Below, one piece after another: positions 1 through 12,000 of a stretch of 64,000 bases of DNA (its first letter is position 1; each line of letters starts with the position of its first letter). The position numbers were made by a program, and so were the translations under genes. The notes under the pieces are model-generated. The model did no database searches. It saw only the letters and a list, made by a program, of their open reading frames with translations, and was not told where the DNA came from. The stretch comes from Gyrodactylus bullatarudis (Eukaryota > Platyhelminthes > Monogenea > Gyrodactylidea > Gyrodactylidae). The stretch lies in contig SSNU01000055.1 in assembly GCA_012064415.1 (NCBI GenBank), positions 1 to 64,000 of the forward strand, in the 5' to 3' direction.

Positions 1-1285
1 TGGTGCTCAGCGTTGGATCAAGCTTCATGTCGATCTTTGGATCAAGGCCTGCGCCGACCTTGATTTCTGCGTCGGGCATCTTGGGCATGGACAGGTTAGG
101 TGTGTTGGCTTTGATCGTCGAGCCAATTTCGTTTTCGTTACTTATTTCTTTATTTGGTTTCGTTATCGACTCTCTTGATAATGATCTTTTTATTCTTCCA
201 ATTATACCTGTTGACCATTTTCTCTCTTTTTCTTCATACCCTTCTTTCTCCGTTGAATCCTTTAACTCTGTTGATTCACCTGAATTTCGATTAAAAATTT
301 CTTTCATTAATGATCGGCTCTTTCTTCTTTTTTCGCCGTCTTCAATGCTACTGTTTTTTTTAAATAGATTCTTCGTTTTTTTAATGAACACTGAATTTGG
401 TTTTTCTTCAACAGATTTGAATTTTACGTCATCCACTTCATCGATATCAAAGGGATTTGTTGACTGCAATTGATTTCCCATTCCAATTTGGATCATGTCA
501 TTATTATTAGTCTTCTTTGCATCCAATTCTGTTTTATTTCTCCTTAAAATTATTTCTTTCTTAGTCCCTTTGTTATCAATATCGTCGTCTTCACTTTTCC
601 AGTGGACCCAATCAGGTTTCTTTATTTTGCTTGGTATATTTTTTATCTTTGTTCTCAATTTAATATTCCATGTGTTTGCATCTTCGTTCCCACTTGAAAG
701 TGTCCCGCCATCTTCCGACTTCACCTGGATATCTCCATTCGTCCTTACTACGCTCATGGATCTTCTTTTGCTTGGACTTAGACTTCTAATTAAGCTTCCC
801 ATTTTCTCTGTCATTTCTGAGTAGTTTATTGTTTCGACATGTCGAATCACACCATCATTCTTTATCGGCCTTAATCTCTTTAGGCTTTTGCTTTTCTCAA
901 GAGTAAAACTATACTTTCTCTCTATTTTACAGCTGCAGTCTTGGTTATGAATATGATTCTTAAGTTCCCTTGTAAGCGTATACGGATTTAGATGATACTC
1001 CCGATAAGACAGCGGAGTTGACGGAAGACTTGGACTTATGCTTCGGGGTAATTTCAGAGAATTGCTCCTTATCACTAAATTTGATTGACTCTTATTAATA
1101 TTAAGGGATTCTTTAATATCATGACTTATTCTCCCCGGGTCTATATGATACTCCTTATGATAGGTTTGTAATCTTGTCGGACTAGGAGAGCTGTAAGCGG
1201 AACTTCTTCCACTAAGAGATATAATCTTTGGCCGACTGATGGACTCCTTTAATGATCCAGTTTGCTTATTGATTTCTTCAGTCAT
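1..1285 (-). CDS. Unrecognised basic Ser/Lys-rich protein, N-terminal 428 codons, open at window edge
   Basis: Reading the reverse strand from the ATG whose first base is 1285 gives 428 consecutive codons without a stop, running off the left edge. An in-frame TGA lies 18 bases upstream of the ATG and A is at -3, so this is a good start if no splice joins upstream. The protein is hydrophilic, with no signal peptide or membrane span. It has clusters of Ser, Arg and Lys (SPSKRRSMS, RIKRSLSRES, KRRKSRSLMK) that look like kinase-site-rich disordered sequence, and two similar motifs HKEYHI and YREYHL near the N-terminus. The last ~35 codons before the edge change character: PNLSMPKMPDAEIKVG and then LDPKIDMKLDPTLS, with clearly higher GC. 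These alternating Pro/Lys/Asp phrases resemble the repeat style of AHNAK-like scaffold proteins, but that is only a resemblance. It runs antisense to, and 1.5 kb left of, the first tensin exon seen. Coding status rests on length and codon continuity; function is unknown. Confidence 0.75.
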   Translation of the reverse strand, partial: MTEEINKQTGSLKESISRPKIISLSGRSSAYSSPSPTRLQTYHKEYHIDPGRISHDIKESLNINKSQSNLVIRSNSLKLPRSISPSLPSTPLSYREYHLNPYTLTRELKNHIHNQDCSCKIERKYSFTLEKSKSLKRLRPIKNDGVIRHVETINYSEMTEKMGSLIRSLSPSKRRSMSVVRTNGDIQVKSEDGGTLSSGNEDANTWNIKLRTKIKNIPSKIKKPDWVHWKSEDDDIDNKGTKKEIILRRNKTELDAKKTNNNDMIQIGMGNQLQSTNPFDIDEVDDVKFKSVEEKPNSVFIKKTKNLFKKNSSIEDGEKRRKSRSLMKEIFNRNSGESTELKDSTEKEGYEEKERKWSTGIIGRIKRSLSRESITKPNKEISNENEIGSTIKANTPNLSMPKMPDAEIKVGAGLDPKIDMKLDPTLST

Positions 1286-2755
1286 AATTTTTACCTTTGT
1301 TCATTAAAGAAATAAGCTTCGTTTGTTTATTTTTTCGTTAATAAGGCTTGGTAATAATAATTTTGACAATTCACTTGCAAGAAACCCTCTAGTTAAATGA
1401 AGTAATTTAATTTTTTTTCAAATATTTTACACTCATCTATATACACTCGCATCATAGATTCAACATCATATAGACATAGATATAAATATAGATTGTTACC
1501 TAATAATATTCTTAGCAAGATACATATTCTATATATATATTTATATAATTTCACTTTTAAATTATCATCTCAATAAGGGTTCCATACTCTTACTCTTTTT
1601 ATTGATATTGATTCCTAATTTCTCTGATTACCATTCTTCATTCTAGCTCTTCATTCTCAACTCAACTCATAGTTTGGTTGAAAGATATTGAGATACATTT
1701 CTAACATGCTTACACACATGAGAAGCAGAAAAAAACAGTAAAAGTATAACATTTCTTCTCTCTCTGTATCAAAAAAAATCAACAAGCATTACAATTTATC
1801 GAATTAAATTGAGGGTTACCTAATATTCGAAAAAAACCAGATAACATTAGAATTGACTTGGTTTACCTTATTGTCGCTTTTGAGTAGATAGGGAAATGTA
1901 CTTTGTTTGCGTCTCTACCATGTGATCAAAATCAGGGTTTACTTCGTGTACATGGGCCTTAGTTGTCTTCATAACTTGATTCATGAGACAAATTGATGAT
2001 TAAAATATTCAAAATACATACGCTTTCATTTGTCGTTGATTGGTCAAAGATATATAGGAAAACAAGAGACGTGTATACTCTAATACTCAAGATATAATAT
2101 TTGTGTGCATATCAGTCCTCCTAGGAATCAGTAGTAGTAGTATTTGTTTCATTATGCAACATTGCCAATGAATACACACGTATATATCTATCTATGTACA
2201 ATATATTCATTCACACACTTCTTTCACTAATCTGGGCATCTGTTTCTTTATATAATTTTTGTTTATTTTCACTTCTCCCTGCTAAATGACATTGATATGC
2301 ATCTATGATTGATCGATTTATCTATGTTGTTGATCTATCATGGTTAGGATATATGCATATTCTCTTATTTGAGAAGATTTGAAATTCTTATTACCTAAGA
2401 GACAAGGATATGGCCACCACCACCACAGCCTACCTCATCACTCATACAAGAATAGACTTGGATACACTTGTTAGCATAGATGTAAATATACCCATAGACA
2501 CATACATTTATTTGTATATATTCAAATATATTAGGCACATACCTACAATGTAATACACTATTGTATGGACATTTTTTGGGATCTGTCATCATTTGACTTC
2601 ATTGATGAGTATTGTAGTATAACCTAACACATCTCTTGAATCATCAGACTGAAAATATTCTTCTTTTTGAGAGACTCATCCAACCCTAGAGGAATTACAT
2701 AGACACACATAATCCCACGATTCATTCCAAATCTTTTCTCTCCTTTAACCATTAG
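1286..2755. other. Non-coding stretch between minus-strand gene and first visible tensin exon
   Basis: AT-rich sequence with short TA and CT runs. I see no open frame of note on either strand and no strong donor site that would end an upstream tensin exon here. It probably holds the 5' UTR and promoter of the minus-strand gene and, at the same time, intron of the tensin gene. Confidence 0.4.
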
Positions 2756-3064
2756 AATATGAAGAAAACTTTGAGAGGAAACTCTACGGGAAAAAAGCCG
2801 AGGACTTGATCGACAATTCATTCAGTCATATTGAGAAACTGCCCATTCCATCACATGAGCAACTTGATGAGATAGATGGTTCAATTTTGAATATCATCCA
2901 GAATAACCAAAATATCAACAACAGTGAGAGATATAGCCCAGAGATTTTCACACCGAGGATAGTTGAAAAGGATAAAGTTTATCACTTGGAGAATACCAAA
3001 AACAATGAGGATATTTTGGAAGCTAAAATCACTGGAAATAAGCCAATAGCTTCTGATGCTAAAG
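2756..3064 (+). CDS. tns: Tensin exon (first in window)
   Basis: The exon is preceded by an AG acceptor after a pyrimidine tract and followed by GGTGAGT. In the coding frame a TAA lies a few codons upstream and there is no ATG, so this is an internal exon entered in phase 1. The peptide begins YEENFERKLYGKKAEDLID and is acidic and Asn-rich, with no recognised domain. It ends in phase 1 and joins exactly to 13056. An ATG at 2759 is in another frame and stops after 16 codons. Confidence 0.75.
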
Positions 3065-6000
3065 GTGAGTCGAATTATTACTAATCAAGCTATACTTAAT
3101 TAATTCAATTAAGGTAGACATTCTTTTTTCTCTCTGGGTAGGCTAATTGAAATAAAGTTTACAAATTCAATAAATGTATATGGCGTATTAATTAAACCAA
3201 ATGTCAAATTATTTTGTATTAAATATTCACGTATAGTTACATATACGTCCGAAATTCCCATACAGTTATTCATCATCGTCAGTATAAAAAGAATTTTTTA
3301 ATTTAGAGAAATATATATTTCGCCAGGTCTTATCAATCTCTAATCCTGGTTCAATTAAATGATTATAAATATTTGTTTAATGAAATTTATGTTAAGGAAA
3401 TTGTAAAATTCTTGAAACACTTCCAATTGATGAAAAGCCAAAAAAACTTCTCTATTATTAGATGTAGAAAAGAAAAATTAAAAATCAATTGGGCCAAGGC
3501 AACTGCAAATCATGTAAATGGTTCTTCTGAATACATAGGTTAGGATCTTCATTCATGATTAGAAACTTCTCTCGGATTTTGAGGTCTATAAGTTTATCGT
3601 TGTGATATTTGAATAAAATTTTGAAATTTTCTTCACTTGCTTGACAACCACATTGCTCTAGGTGCTTTTTTATTGAGGAACTCTTTCTGTTGAGGTGTTC
3701 TTTTATCCTAACAGCTAGAAGTCTTTGGGTTCTTCCTATGTATTTGGCACCACATGTAGCCTGAAAGATGTAGATGAGATTTGATTGCTCAGATGGTTCT
3801 AATTTATCTTTAAGCTGGAATTTGAATAGACTTGTGGTTTTGAATACAACCTTCAATTGTATATCATTATAATTTTCATTTACAAGTTTTGTCAATTTCC
3901 TTCTTAAATCATGACTAAAGCCATCTCTTTTGAACGATAATTTGACATAGATCTGGATAGTTGCACCATTTTGTTCCTCTTGGTTATCTGTTTGGTTGTT
4001 TGCTTCATCTTCTAAAGCCTTTTCTATGTATTCGCGAACAAAATTCTGAGGATATCCGTTTTCTCTGAGTCTTTCTTTTATCTCATCGATCTCTTTTAGG
4101 AATTGTTCCTCGCTGACAATTCTTTTGGTCCTCTTGATTTAGCCAATGATCAAACCTGTTTTGTAACTTTTTGGGCAGAACCTTGAGAAATTTAGATATT
4201 TCCCGGTATCTGACTTCTTATGGTGGATATTTCTTTTAAGAGTTCCGTCAGGTTTTCTCGTTAGCTTTACGTCTAGGAAACTCAATGTGTTTTCTATTTC
4301 TTCCTCTTTTGTGAATTTAATGTTGGGATGAATTGAGTTCATCTCTCTATGGAAATTCGAAATAGATGCACTTTGTTTCATTATTATGAATGTGTCATCT
4401 ACGTATCTGATGTACATGTCTGTATATCTGTTGATGATGTCTTGCATTCTGTGTTTTTCTAAGAAACCAAGGAAAATGTCCGCTAGTATTGGGCTTAATG
4501 GTGATCCCATAGCTATTCCGTCTCTTTGAAAATAGATTTCATTTTGGAATGAAAAGGGAATATTTGTATAATGTATATAAATATCTTTAATAAATATCTA
4601 TAATAAATGGTATTTTTCGATTTTTGGCACTATTATAATACTTCTTCGCGAATTTATCAAAACAAATCTAATATAGAATATACCCCCACAATGTATAGGA
4701 ATAGATGACCCTTTCTTAAAGGATCATCAGCGGTATCACTTTAAAAATGATAAGAGTTAAATCATTAAATGAAATTAATGAAAGAAATTAAAGAAAAGGT
4801 CAAGAAATAAGATAGCACCAATGTGGAGAAAAGTGAAAAAGTTTATATAGGCCAGAGTAATTGAAGATGATAAAAGTGGTTCTTAGATTGATAAATAATT
4901 TCTCCTTTACATCTATCCATGCTGTCATCTCAAGGGTTTTGTATAAATCAGAATTTTTTTGAAATTAAAGCCATTTGCTGCTCGAGATCCCTAATGTAGG
5001 TGATCAATGGGCTTGAGTAAATCCTTATGAATCAGTTTAAAATGCGAAAGAAATCTTTTAGAGGATTTAGAAAAAAAAATGTTTCAAGTATTCAAGTTAT
5101 TAATTTATATTTTATATAGAATTGTTTTCTTCTACTAATAACATTTGAGCAATATACATTGTATATTGTACAATATTCAATAAACTTGTTACCTTAGCTT
5201 CACAATTTTAATACTTGAGCAATGTTTAACTACATCTCTTCTTATTTTAGAATTCTCATTAAAATTTCTGTCTAATTTTCCTTACAATGTACCTTTATGT
5301 ATGCATGTTGTTTTATATTCATCAGGCGTCTGATTCTATAAACGTAATCTAAATTATAATTATCTAAGCAAACTTGATCTAATTGAGCTAATTGACCAAG
5401 TTTTCAATAAATTTCTTCAATTATCAAAACTGCTGAGCACAAAAAGAAAAAGTTATATATATATTTATGTAGTAATAATGATAATATTTTCTATATCATA
5501 AAGATGTTTGTCCCAAGAGATGTGTTTGTGTGGGTGAAAGAGAGACAGAGCAATACTTGAATGAAGAAGACGCTCCCTGAGTAAGAAAGAGAGGAGAGTC
5601 TCTCCCAGTTACAACTAAGGGCACAAGAGGGAGAGAAAGAGGGGAAAAGAGAAAAAATGATTAGAACAAACTTTTTTTACGTCAATTTCTTGTAAACTTG
5701 ATTGAGATATATGAAGGGGAGCATTCCCTCTTTTTCGTTCTGGGACTGTGTGTCCTTTTTAGACTTGTCTAGTTGGATGGAGGGGTAGGGAGGTGGGTTT
5801 TGTGCTTCTTAGTACGTTATGAGTATTATCATTATTATTATTAGTTTACTGCATTCCCAATATATCTATATAAAAATAATCATACTCCTCTTCTCTGCTA
5901 ACGAATTGGTCATTAATTTAAAAACAAGATTTATTTATTGATTTATCAGAGAGAGGGAGAGTATCTTGTCATTTTGTGGTAAGGATAAATAAATAAATTT

Positions 6001-9000
6001 TTTGAAAAATAGTTTAATGTCAAAAATTTCCCTCATAACTCCATCTATTCCTCCACCCCCTAAGTCTTATGCATAATCTCATTACCTATTAATCTATTTA
6101 TCCACATTTCATAAGATACTTGTGGGAATTTTACTCCTCTGATGTTCACCTGAAATAGATCCTCTATTTAGTAACACGAAACGGAAATGTAATGGACAAT
6201 CAAAGTAAATTTCCAACCAACCCAAAGTTCAAAAATATGGAAACCTCCTCTATGCATGATGCTTTTAGAATTTAACTTTTCTTTAGGAAGGCAAAAAATC
6301 TGTTGGGGTATATTTTGAATCTTGATAGTGCTACCTTTACAACTTTCAGACTCATCGATTCCCTAGTCTTGATGTATCTGTCACTGTAATTATGCTTTTT
6401 TTTAAATTCTAACTACTACAGCTTAATTTGTAGGTGCAAGGAAAAAAGGTGTTAACTAAATGCTCATCAGTAGTAGTAACACCTAAGTAATTAGGGGACA
6501 GTTTTTTTGAAAACCTCTTGACGGAGTATTCTTCCTCCACTCATAAATCTGTGGTGTCATAACTCGCATTTTTATACTAAGCTTGTTTGATCACCAGTGT
6601 ACCCTTTGTAAGGTGATCATTTGACTTTGTTAACGATATATCCTAATTTTTCGTCCGATACGCTGGAATTTAAAGAGTCATTTCTTCAGGCTCAAGTATC
6701 ATCAGAAATTTTGATGAATTTGCTTTGTCTACTACTTAAAATATATACTTTTTGATTTTACTTAGTTTTTTATTAATACTAACCGAGTGAGAATTAAAGA
6801 GTATAAAACAACGAAAAAAAATTGTTTCATAAATCATTTATAACCTTCGAATAAAGAGAGAGAGAATGAGTTAGCTCCAATTATAACAAAAGCAACAAAA
6901 AAATCAAAGAGAAATGGGAAAAAATAAAATACTCTTTTTCGTTGCTCTGTTTTTTTTCTTCTTCTTCTTCTGTTGTTGTTTCCCTCTGATCAATGCATCG
7001 TGTGTAGATGAATATTTATTCTCCAGGACGTATCGTTACAGTCGTCCATATTGTTACGTTCTATATCAATCTTGGCATTTAAAATCAAAGACTAATCTCT
7101 CCAATAAGAATACACCCTTTTAAACTGTCCTTTTGAGTCAGAGTTAAGTTGTTGAGAATGCCATAATATTTGGTGAAGAATCGCTATTACTCTATTAGAA
7201 ATTAGTAGGGTTGATTTATCTGAATGCAACCTCGTTTAGTTTAATCTGTATAGACTCAAAAATCATAGTTGAATTTGTTTTGCTATGCTTGAAAATTATG
7301 ATACTACAGTTTTTCTCTATGAATTTGGGAATTCATCTTATTTTTTTAAGATTTTTTAATGACCGATTGCAAAGGTACACTTTCCAAAAAAGAGCTGGCG
7401 CGATTTTTTTCATTTATATTAAACTTTGATTTGAAAATTTTCATTGATTTCAAGGAATCAAGATATCATCATTAGACGAGGAAAATAATTATTCTTAATC
7501 AGTTTTTTGAAAAAAGCCCGTCATTTTGAACTGATCTTGGATCATCAATATCCAAGCAGTAAGAATGATTGAAAAATAGGGAGTAGACTTTCGCACGTAA
7601 ATGGAGTGTTTTCTAAAATCTCTACGACCATTTTTTGTCTACTGGTGATCCAGATAAAAAATTTTGATTCCTCTCACACCTTGAAATAAATAAAAATTCA
7701 ACTCAAAATTTTTGTTAAATCAAATTCATCGAGAATAGCTTTATTAGTAATCTTTTACTAAGAGAGAACGTTCTTATCCGGCCACTAAAAGTTCAGAAAA
7801 GAGGCTAGGTTCAATTCAAGTTATTTAGGTTGAAAATACATTTTTAAACAAGGTTTTTCTTAGTCAGCAATAATCAATTATTATCATTTCTTCTTTTAAT
7901 TACTGTACCCGTATTGAATTTTTCATTTCGACTCTTAAAATTCTCATGATAAATGGTTCATGAATTGAAATGAACTTTTTATTTCAAGCATCTTTTTATT
8001 TCTGTTGAAAAACTCATTATCACATCAGTACATCAAATGTAAAAGTCTCTTTAAAAACATTTTCAACTCATCAGTGGTTAGACAAAATCTCTTTATCATG
8101 AAAATTGGAATTGATACATTTTTGAAAAAAAATTTATAAAAGGCTCATTTCTTTTATCTAGCCCTCTTACTCTTCGCCTTGTGATACTTTTGCTTAGAAA
8201 TTGGAATTAAATGAAGAAATGTGTCCAGGAGTCGTTGGAACAAACAAGATTAAACTATTTTTTCAAAAATTTCCACTTTTTTTTTCTATAATTTCTTTAT
8301 AAAATTTGTCTTAATGATTTCCCAAAATTTTATTGATTTTTGAACCAGTTTGTAACCGTTTTTTTTGGTACACCAAATAGACTTTTCATTAATTAACGCC
8401 TGACCTTTACAGTGATCCTATTCATAAACGCAACCCCTCGGTAAAAAAGTACACAGATTATATGTGGATAGAACATTTTTTTCCCACAAGATGAATAGGA
8501 AACGTTTTGTGTGAAAAAAATCTCTTTTTCATGAGATCTATGTTTTTACTTGTATTTTCATGGGTAAAGATTTTATTGAATTATTCAAATGTAGGATGAC
8601 CAATGTACTTTGGGTATCTTTTACTTAGAATTAGGGATAACTTCGAAAAATTAAATTGTACAACTTTGTACACTTATGTTGTTAAGATGGAGAAAATTTT
8701 GCGGATATTCAATCTTTCTCAACAAAATATCAAGCAGTTTCGTCAAAATGATATTCTTAAAAAAAGGAATTCAGTCTCGATAGTTGCTACGAAAAAGTCA
8801 TCTAAAGAATTGTAAAAATAAACAAAAGAATTTCCGAATACTCAAAATCAGTTGGAGTCTGCCATTTTTTGTTTTGGTACAATAAATTTGGAATAATTTT
8901 CAAATAAAAACTAGGAGATTTTATGTAAAAAACGATAGGATTTATTTTTGATAGGGTCATCTTCAGAATTAACCCTTGAAATTATCGGGTCAGAAAGCAA

Positions 9001-12000
9001 AGTGTTCCTCTGCTGGAACAGTGTAATTTTAAATAAAAATATTTAATAAATGAAAGAAGCTTTCATAGGCTCTTGTTTAGGCTTGTTTAATCACAACAAA
9101 TATCCAAAAATATTCAAGTTTGCTATAATCCTATATTTTTCCTAGCCAGACATAATAACACAATTGATATTTGAGCTTTTTAAGAGAGGAGTAAAAGTAC
9201 CTATAGTTCATGATTATTTTTGAACGAAATTATTAAACCTATCAGTGTTCATAGAAGCTGAATAATTAATTCGAAACAAGTTATATTTTTGATGCAAGAT
9301 ATCAACAAGCAGATTCAAACCCCATGTGAGAGGAAATATTTTTTATTATCCCATTTTAAATAAGTTTAGCCATGTTATCAAAAGGGGATACATTTTTTTC
9401 TGGATTTTTAGTTAATCATGACAAATTTCAATTCAGCCTAACTCAAACTCAAATGCTACTTTTGAATAATTCCCTTTTGATCTTGTTCTAATCTTTTGTT
9501 CTCTCTTATTGAGTATTCTTTTTATTTACTTCCCTTTTAATTCTCATAATCAAGATTCTAATCAAGATTGACTGAAAAAGATTAACAAAATCATAGAAAA
9601 AGACATGGAAGAGAATTCTCGAGTACCACACACTTGCTCTTCTCATTTCCTATGAGATATTTTCTTTCTAGAGAGAAAAGATGTTACATGTTCCAAGGAA
9701 TTAGCTTTGAATTAACCATGTGAAAAGATGGAAAATAAATTCATTCTGGGATTCTATACCTTCGCAGTTCGTTAAGGAAGATATGAAATTCGATAAGGAA
9801 TTCGTGAAATTCAGTAAGAAACTCATGAAATTCATTCAGGAATAGTATTTTAGAATGTCATCATTGAAGGAAGATATGAAATTCAATAGGGAAGTTGTGA
9901 AAAACGATATTGAATTAATACAATTCATTAAGGAATATTCAAGTTTTATTCGTCAATAAATCCTTCGCTTGCAAGGGGGCAAAATTACGCTAAAAATTAC
10001 TTTAAATGTAGTGAATAAATTCAATTATCTCAATTAGTCTTCTGAGTGGTAAGCTATTGGATAGATGAGTTTAGTGTAGTTTTATGTGAAGACTGGTCTC
10101 AATTCATTAATCCCATGGGAGTGCCATATTCAACCGCTTACAAATGAATCCGCAATCTCAGAGAGAGTTTACCTCGAAGAAGAAGGATTGTTGATATCAA
10201 TGATTAATGTCAAAAAACGCGACAAATTCTACAAAACTTGATTGATCACATCGAACGTTGAACAATGGAGAAAACATTAACTACCTAAGACGACAAGACG
10301 GTATTCCTGTTGCTGAATATTGTATGAGAAGACTCTAGGAGATCGCAGAGGAAGCTAAATAAACTCTAGATAAAATAATAAAATGAACAAACCATGTGAA
10401 ATATCCTAAATTATTGCGAAAAGAAGATAAAATATTCCTTTTATGCATTGCATCAATTCCGTATAGTTTCTCACAACTTCCCTATTGAATTTCATATCTT
10501 CCTTCAATGATGACATTCTAAAATACTATTCCTGAATGAATTTCACGAATTCCTTATCGAATTTCATATCTCCCTTGTTGCAACTTTTGGAGGAATCCTG
10601 ATAGAGTTCAGACGATTACACACGACAGATGTATGAGAAATTCTTTATTAACCTATACAAACCCAATCTATGTGTTCAGAAAAACTATTCTTATAACCTT
10701 CAACTTCCCTGGCCTATGTGAGCTTTTTCACTTGACTCTCCACTGTTGCTATTTATTGGAGAGTTTTGGTGTTTTTTCAGCTTACCATATTATTCATCTT
10801 TTACTATTTCTTTCATCATTTGTAAATTATTATCTTGAATGAATCTTTTTAACTTTTATCATTTTTAGAGCAATTCCAATGATGATGCTATAAGAAATGC
10901 GCATATGGGTTTTTAAATATATCCCTTTCTTATAAAGCTAATTGATATGAAGTTGGGTGATCTATAATTTTCACAGAAATCTCGATATTTTCATCAAGAA
11001 TTCGAATTTAAAGATTTTTTTGGAGTCCTACTCATGTTACCCACTTTTACCATTTGAAGAAAAAAAATTCTGAAAAGAAATTACTTTTATGAAAAATACA
11101 GTCATTTTACAAATTCCCATTTGGCGCCAAAATCCCATTTTTTAGAACTTTGAACCGAGAATTTTTATTGATTTGAAAGTTGGAGGGTGATCAAAAGAGC
11201 TTTTTCAAGATCAGGATTTGACAAGAAAATTAATTCATCTGAATCTGATCTTATGCTCAACCTTAGTATCGTTTGGGAGCGGAATTTCGTTTTTTTGATC
11301 ATTTTTACTACTTGAAAATCAATGAAAAATCATAGATCACCCAACTTCATATCAACCAACTTTACATTTCCAGATTACACATTTGAGTTCTTCAGGTATG
11401 ATAAAAGTTATCTTTCATTTTTTCTGGACTCTGGCAAATAGGTTTTCACAAAAACGTTCTTAAATTAAAATAATAACCTTTTTTGAGTCAGTATAGGACA
11501 TGTTTGACGAATGATAGAGCTGAGATTTTTTCGTATTTCAAGAGATTAACATATTTCCCTTCGAATGGGTTGTTGTATTTTCTAAGGCTTAAATGAATAA
11601 TCAAGTGTTACCAAAATAACAAGTGAAATAGATTAAGGGTTAATTCTCTGAGATTCAATCTGGATTCGAAAAAAATCCCTGATCATATTCGAGTTCAATA
11701 TGAGAACTTGAATTGAATCGTCAATCATAATTTAATTAAGAGGAGAAGTATCCAAATTAGAATTCTCTAGGTAGAAAGTCTTTTACTAAAAGATTACTCT
11801 TCCTTAACATACTTATGCCTTAATAGACATGATCCATTTATTATCTTGAGTAATAATAATTAATAATTCCATGCCTTGTGCCTTGTTAAGTTGGGAAAAA
11901 TGTGACTGTACCATAACTAGTACGGAATAAACCTCTGAAAAGATACGTAAGCTTAGATTTTTCCCAAATTACTCTTATTTCTATCATACATGAGATTTTT

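Larger units (their letters stand above)
3221..4570 (-). mobile_element. Penelope-like retroelement, family A, 5'-truncated, nearly open
   Basis: On the minus strand a single frame runs from about 4564 to the stop at 3485, interrupted only by one TAA at 4139-4141. Its start encodes reverse transcriptase motifs: a conserved QRDGIAMGSPLSPILAD block and the catalytic YVDD (MYIRYVDDTFI). The linker leads into a GIY-YIG endonuclease near the C-terminus, with IYIFQATCGAKYIGRT followed by the conserved Arg/Glu/His region (RIKEHL). It ends PNLCIQKNHLHDLQLPWPN. RT plus C-terminal GIY-YIG is the defining layout of Penelope-like elements. Downstream, 3221-3350 is a terminal-repeat segment shared with the copy at 13738-14220. 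The 5' half of the RT is missing. It sits antisense in a tensin intron. Confidence 0.9.

Noticed and set aside
3..824. Two plus-strand open frames of 156 and 109 codons
   Set aside because: They are the antisense shadow of the continuous minus-strand frame 1-1285, which has better coding character; their translations are hydrophobic in the way expected of antisense Ser/Lys codons.
6914..7123. Small secreted-looking peptide (hydrophobic start with a Phe run)
   Set aside because: The hydrophobic run is a TTC repeat, there is no supporting context, and it lies in a tensin intron; chance ORF.
8963..11645. TTAACCCTTGAAAT at 8963 with AAGGGTTAA at 11637 as a large TTAA element
   Set aside because: The ends do not match beyond the first bases and the stretch contains complete unrelated elements; likely chance.
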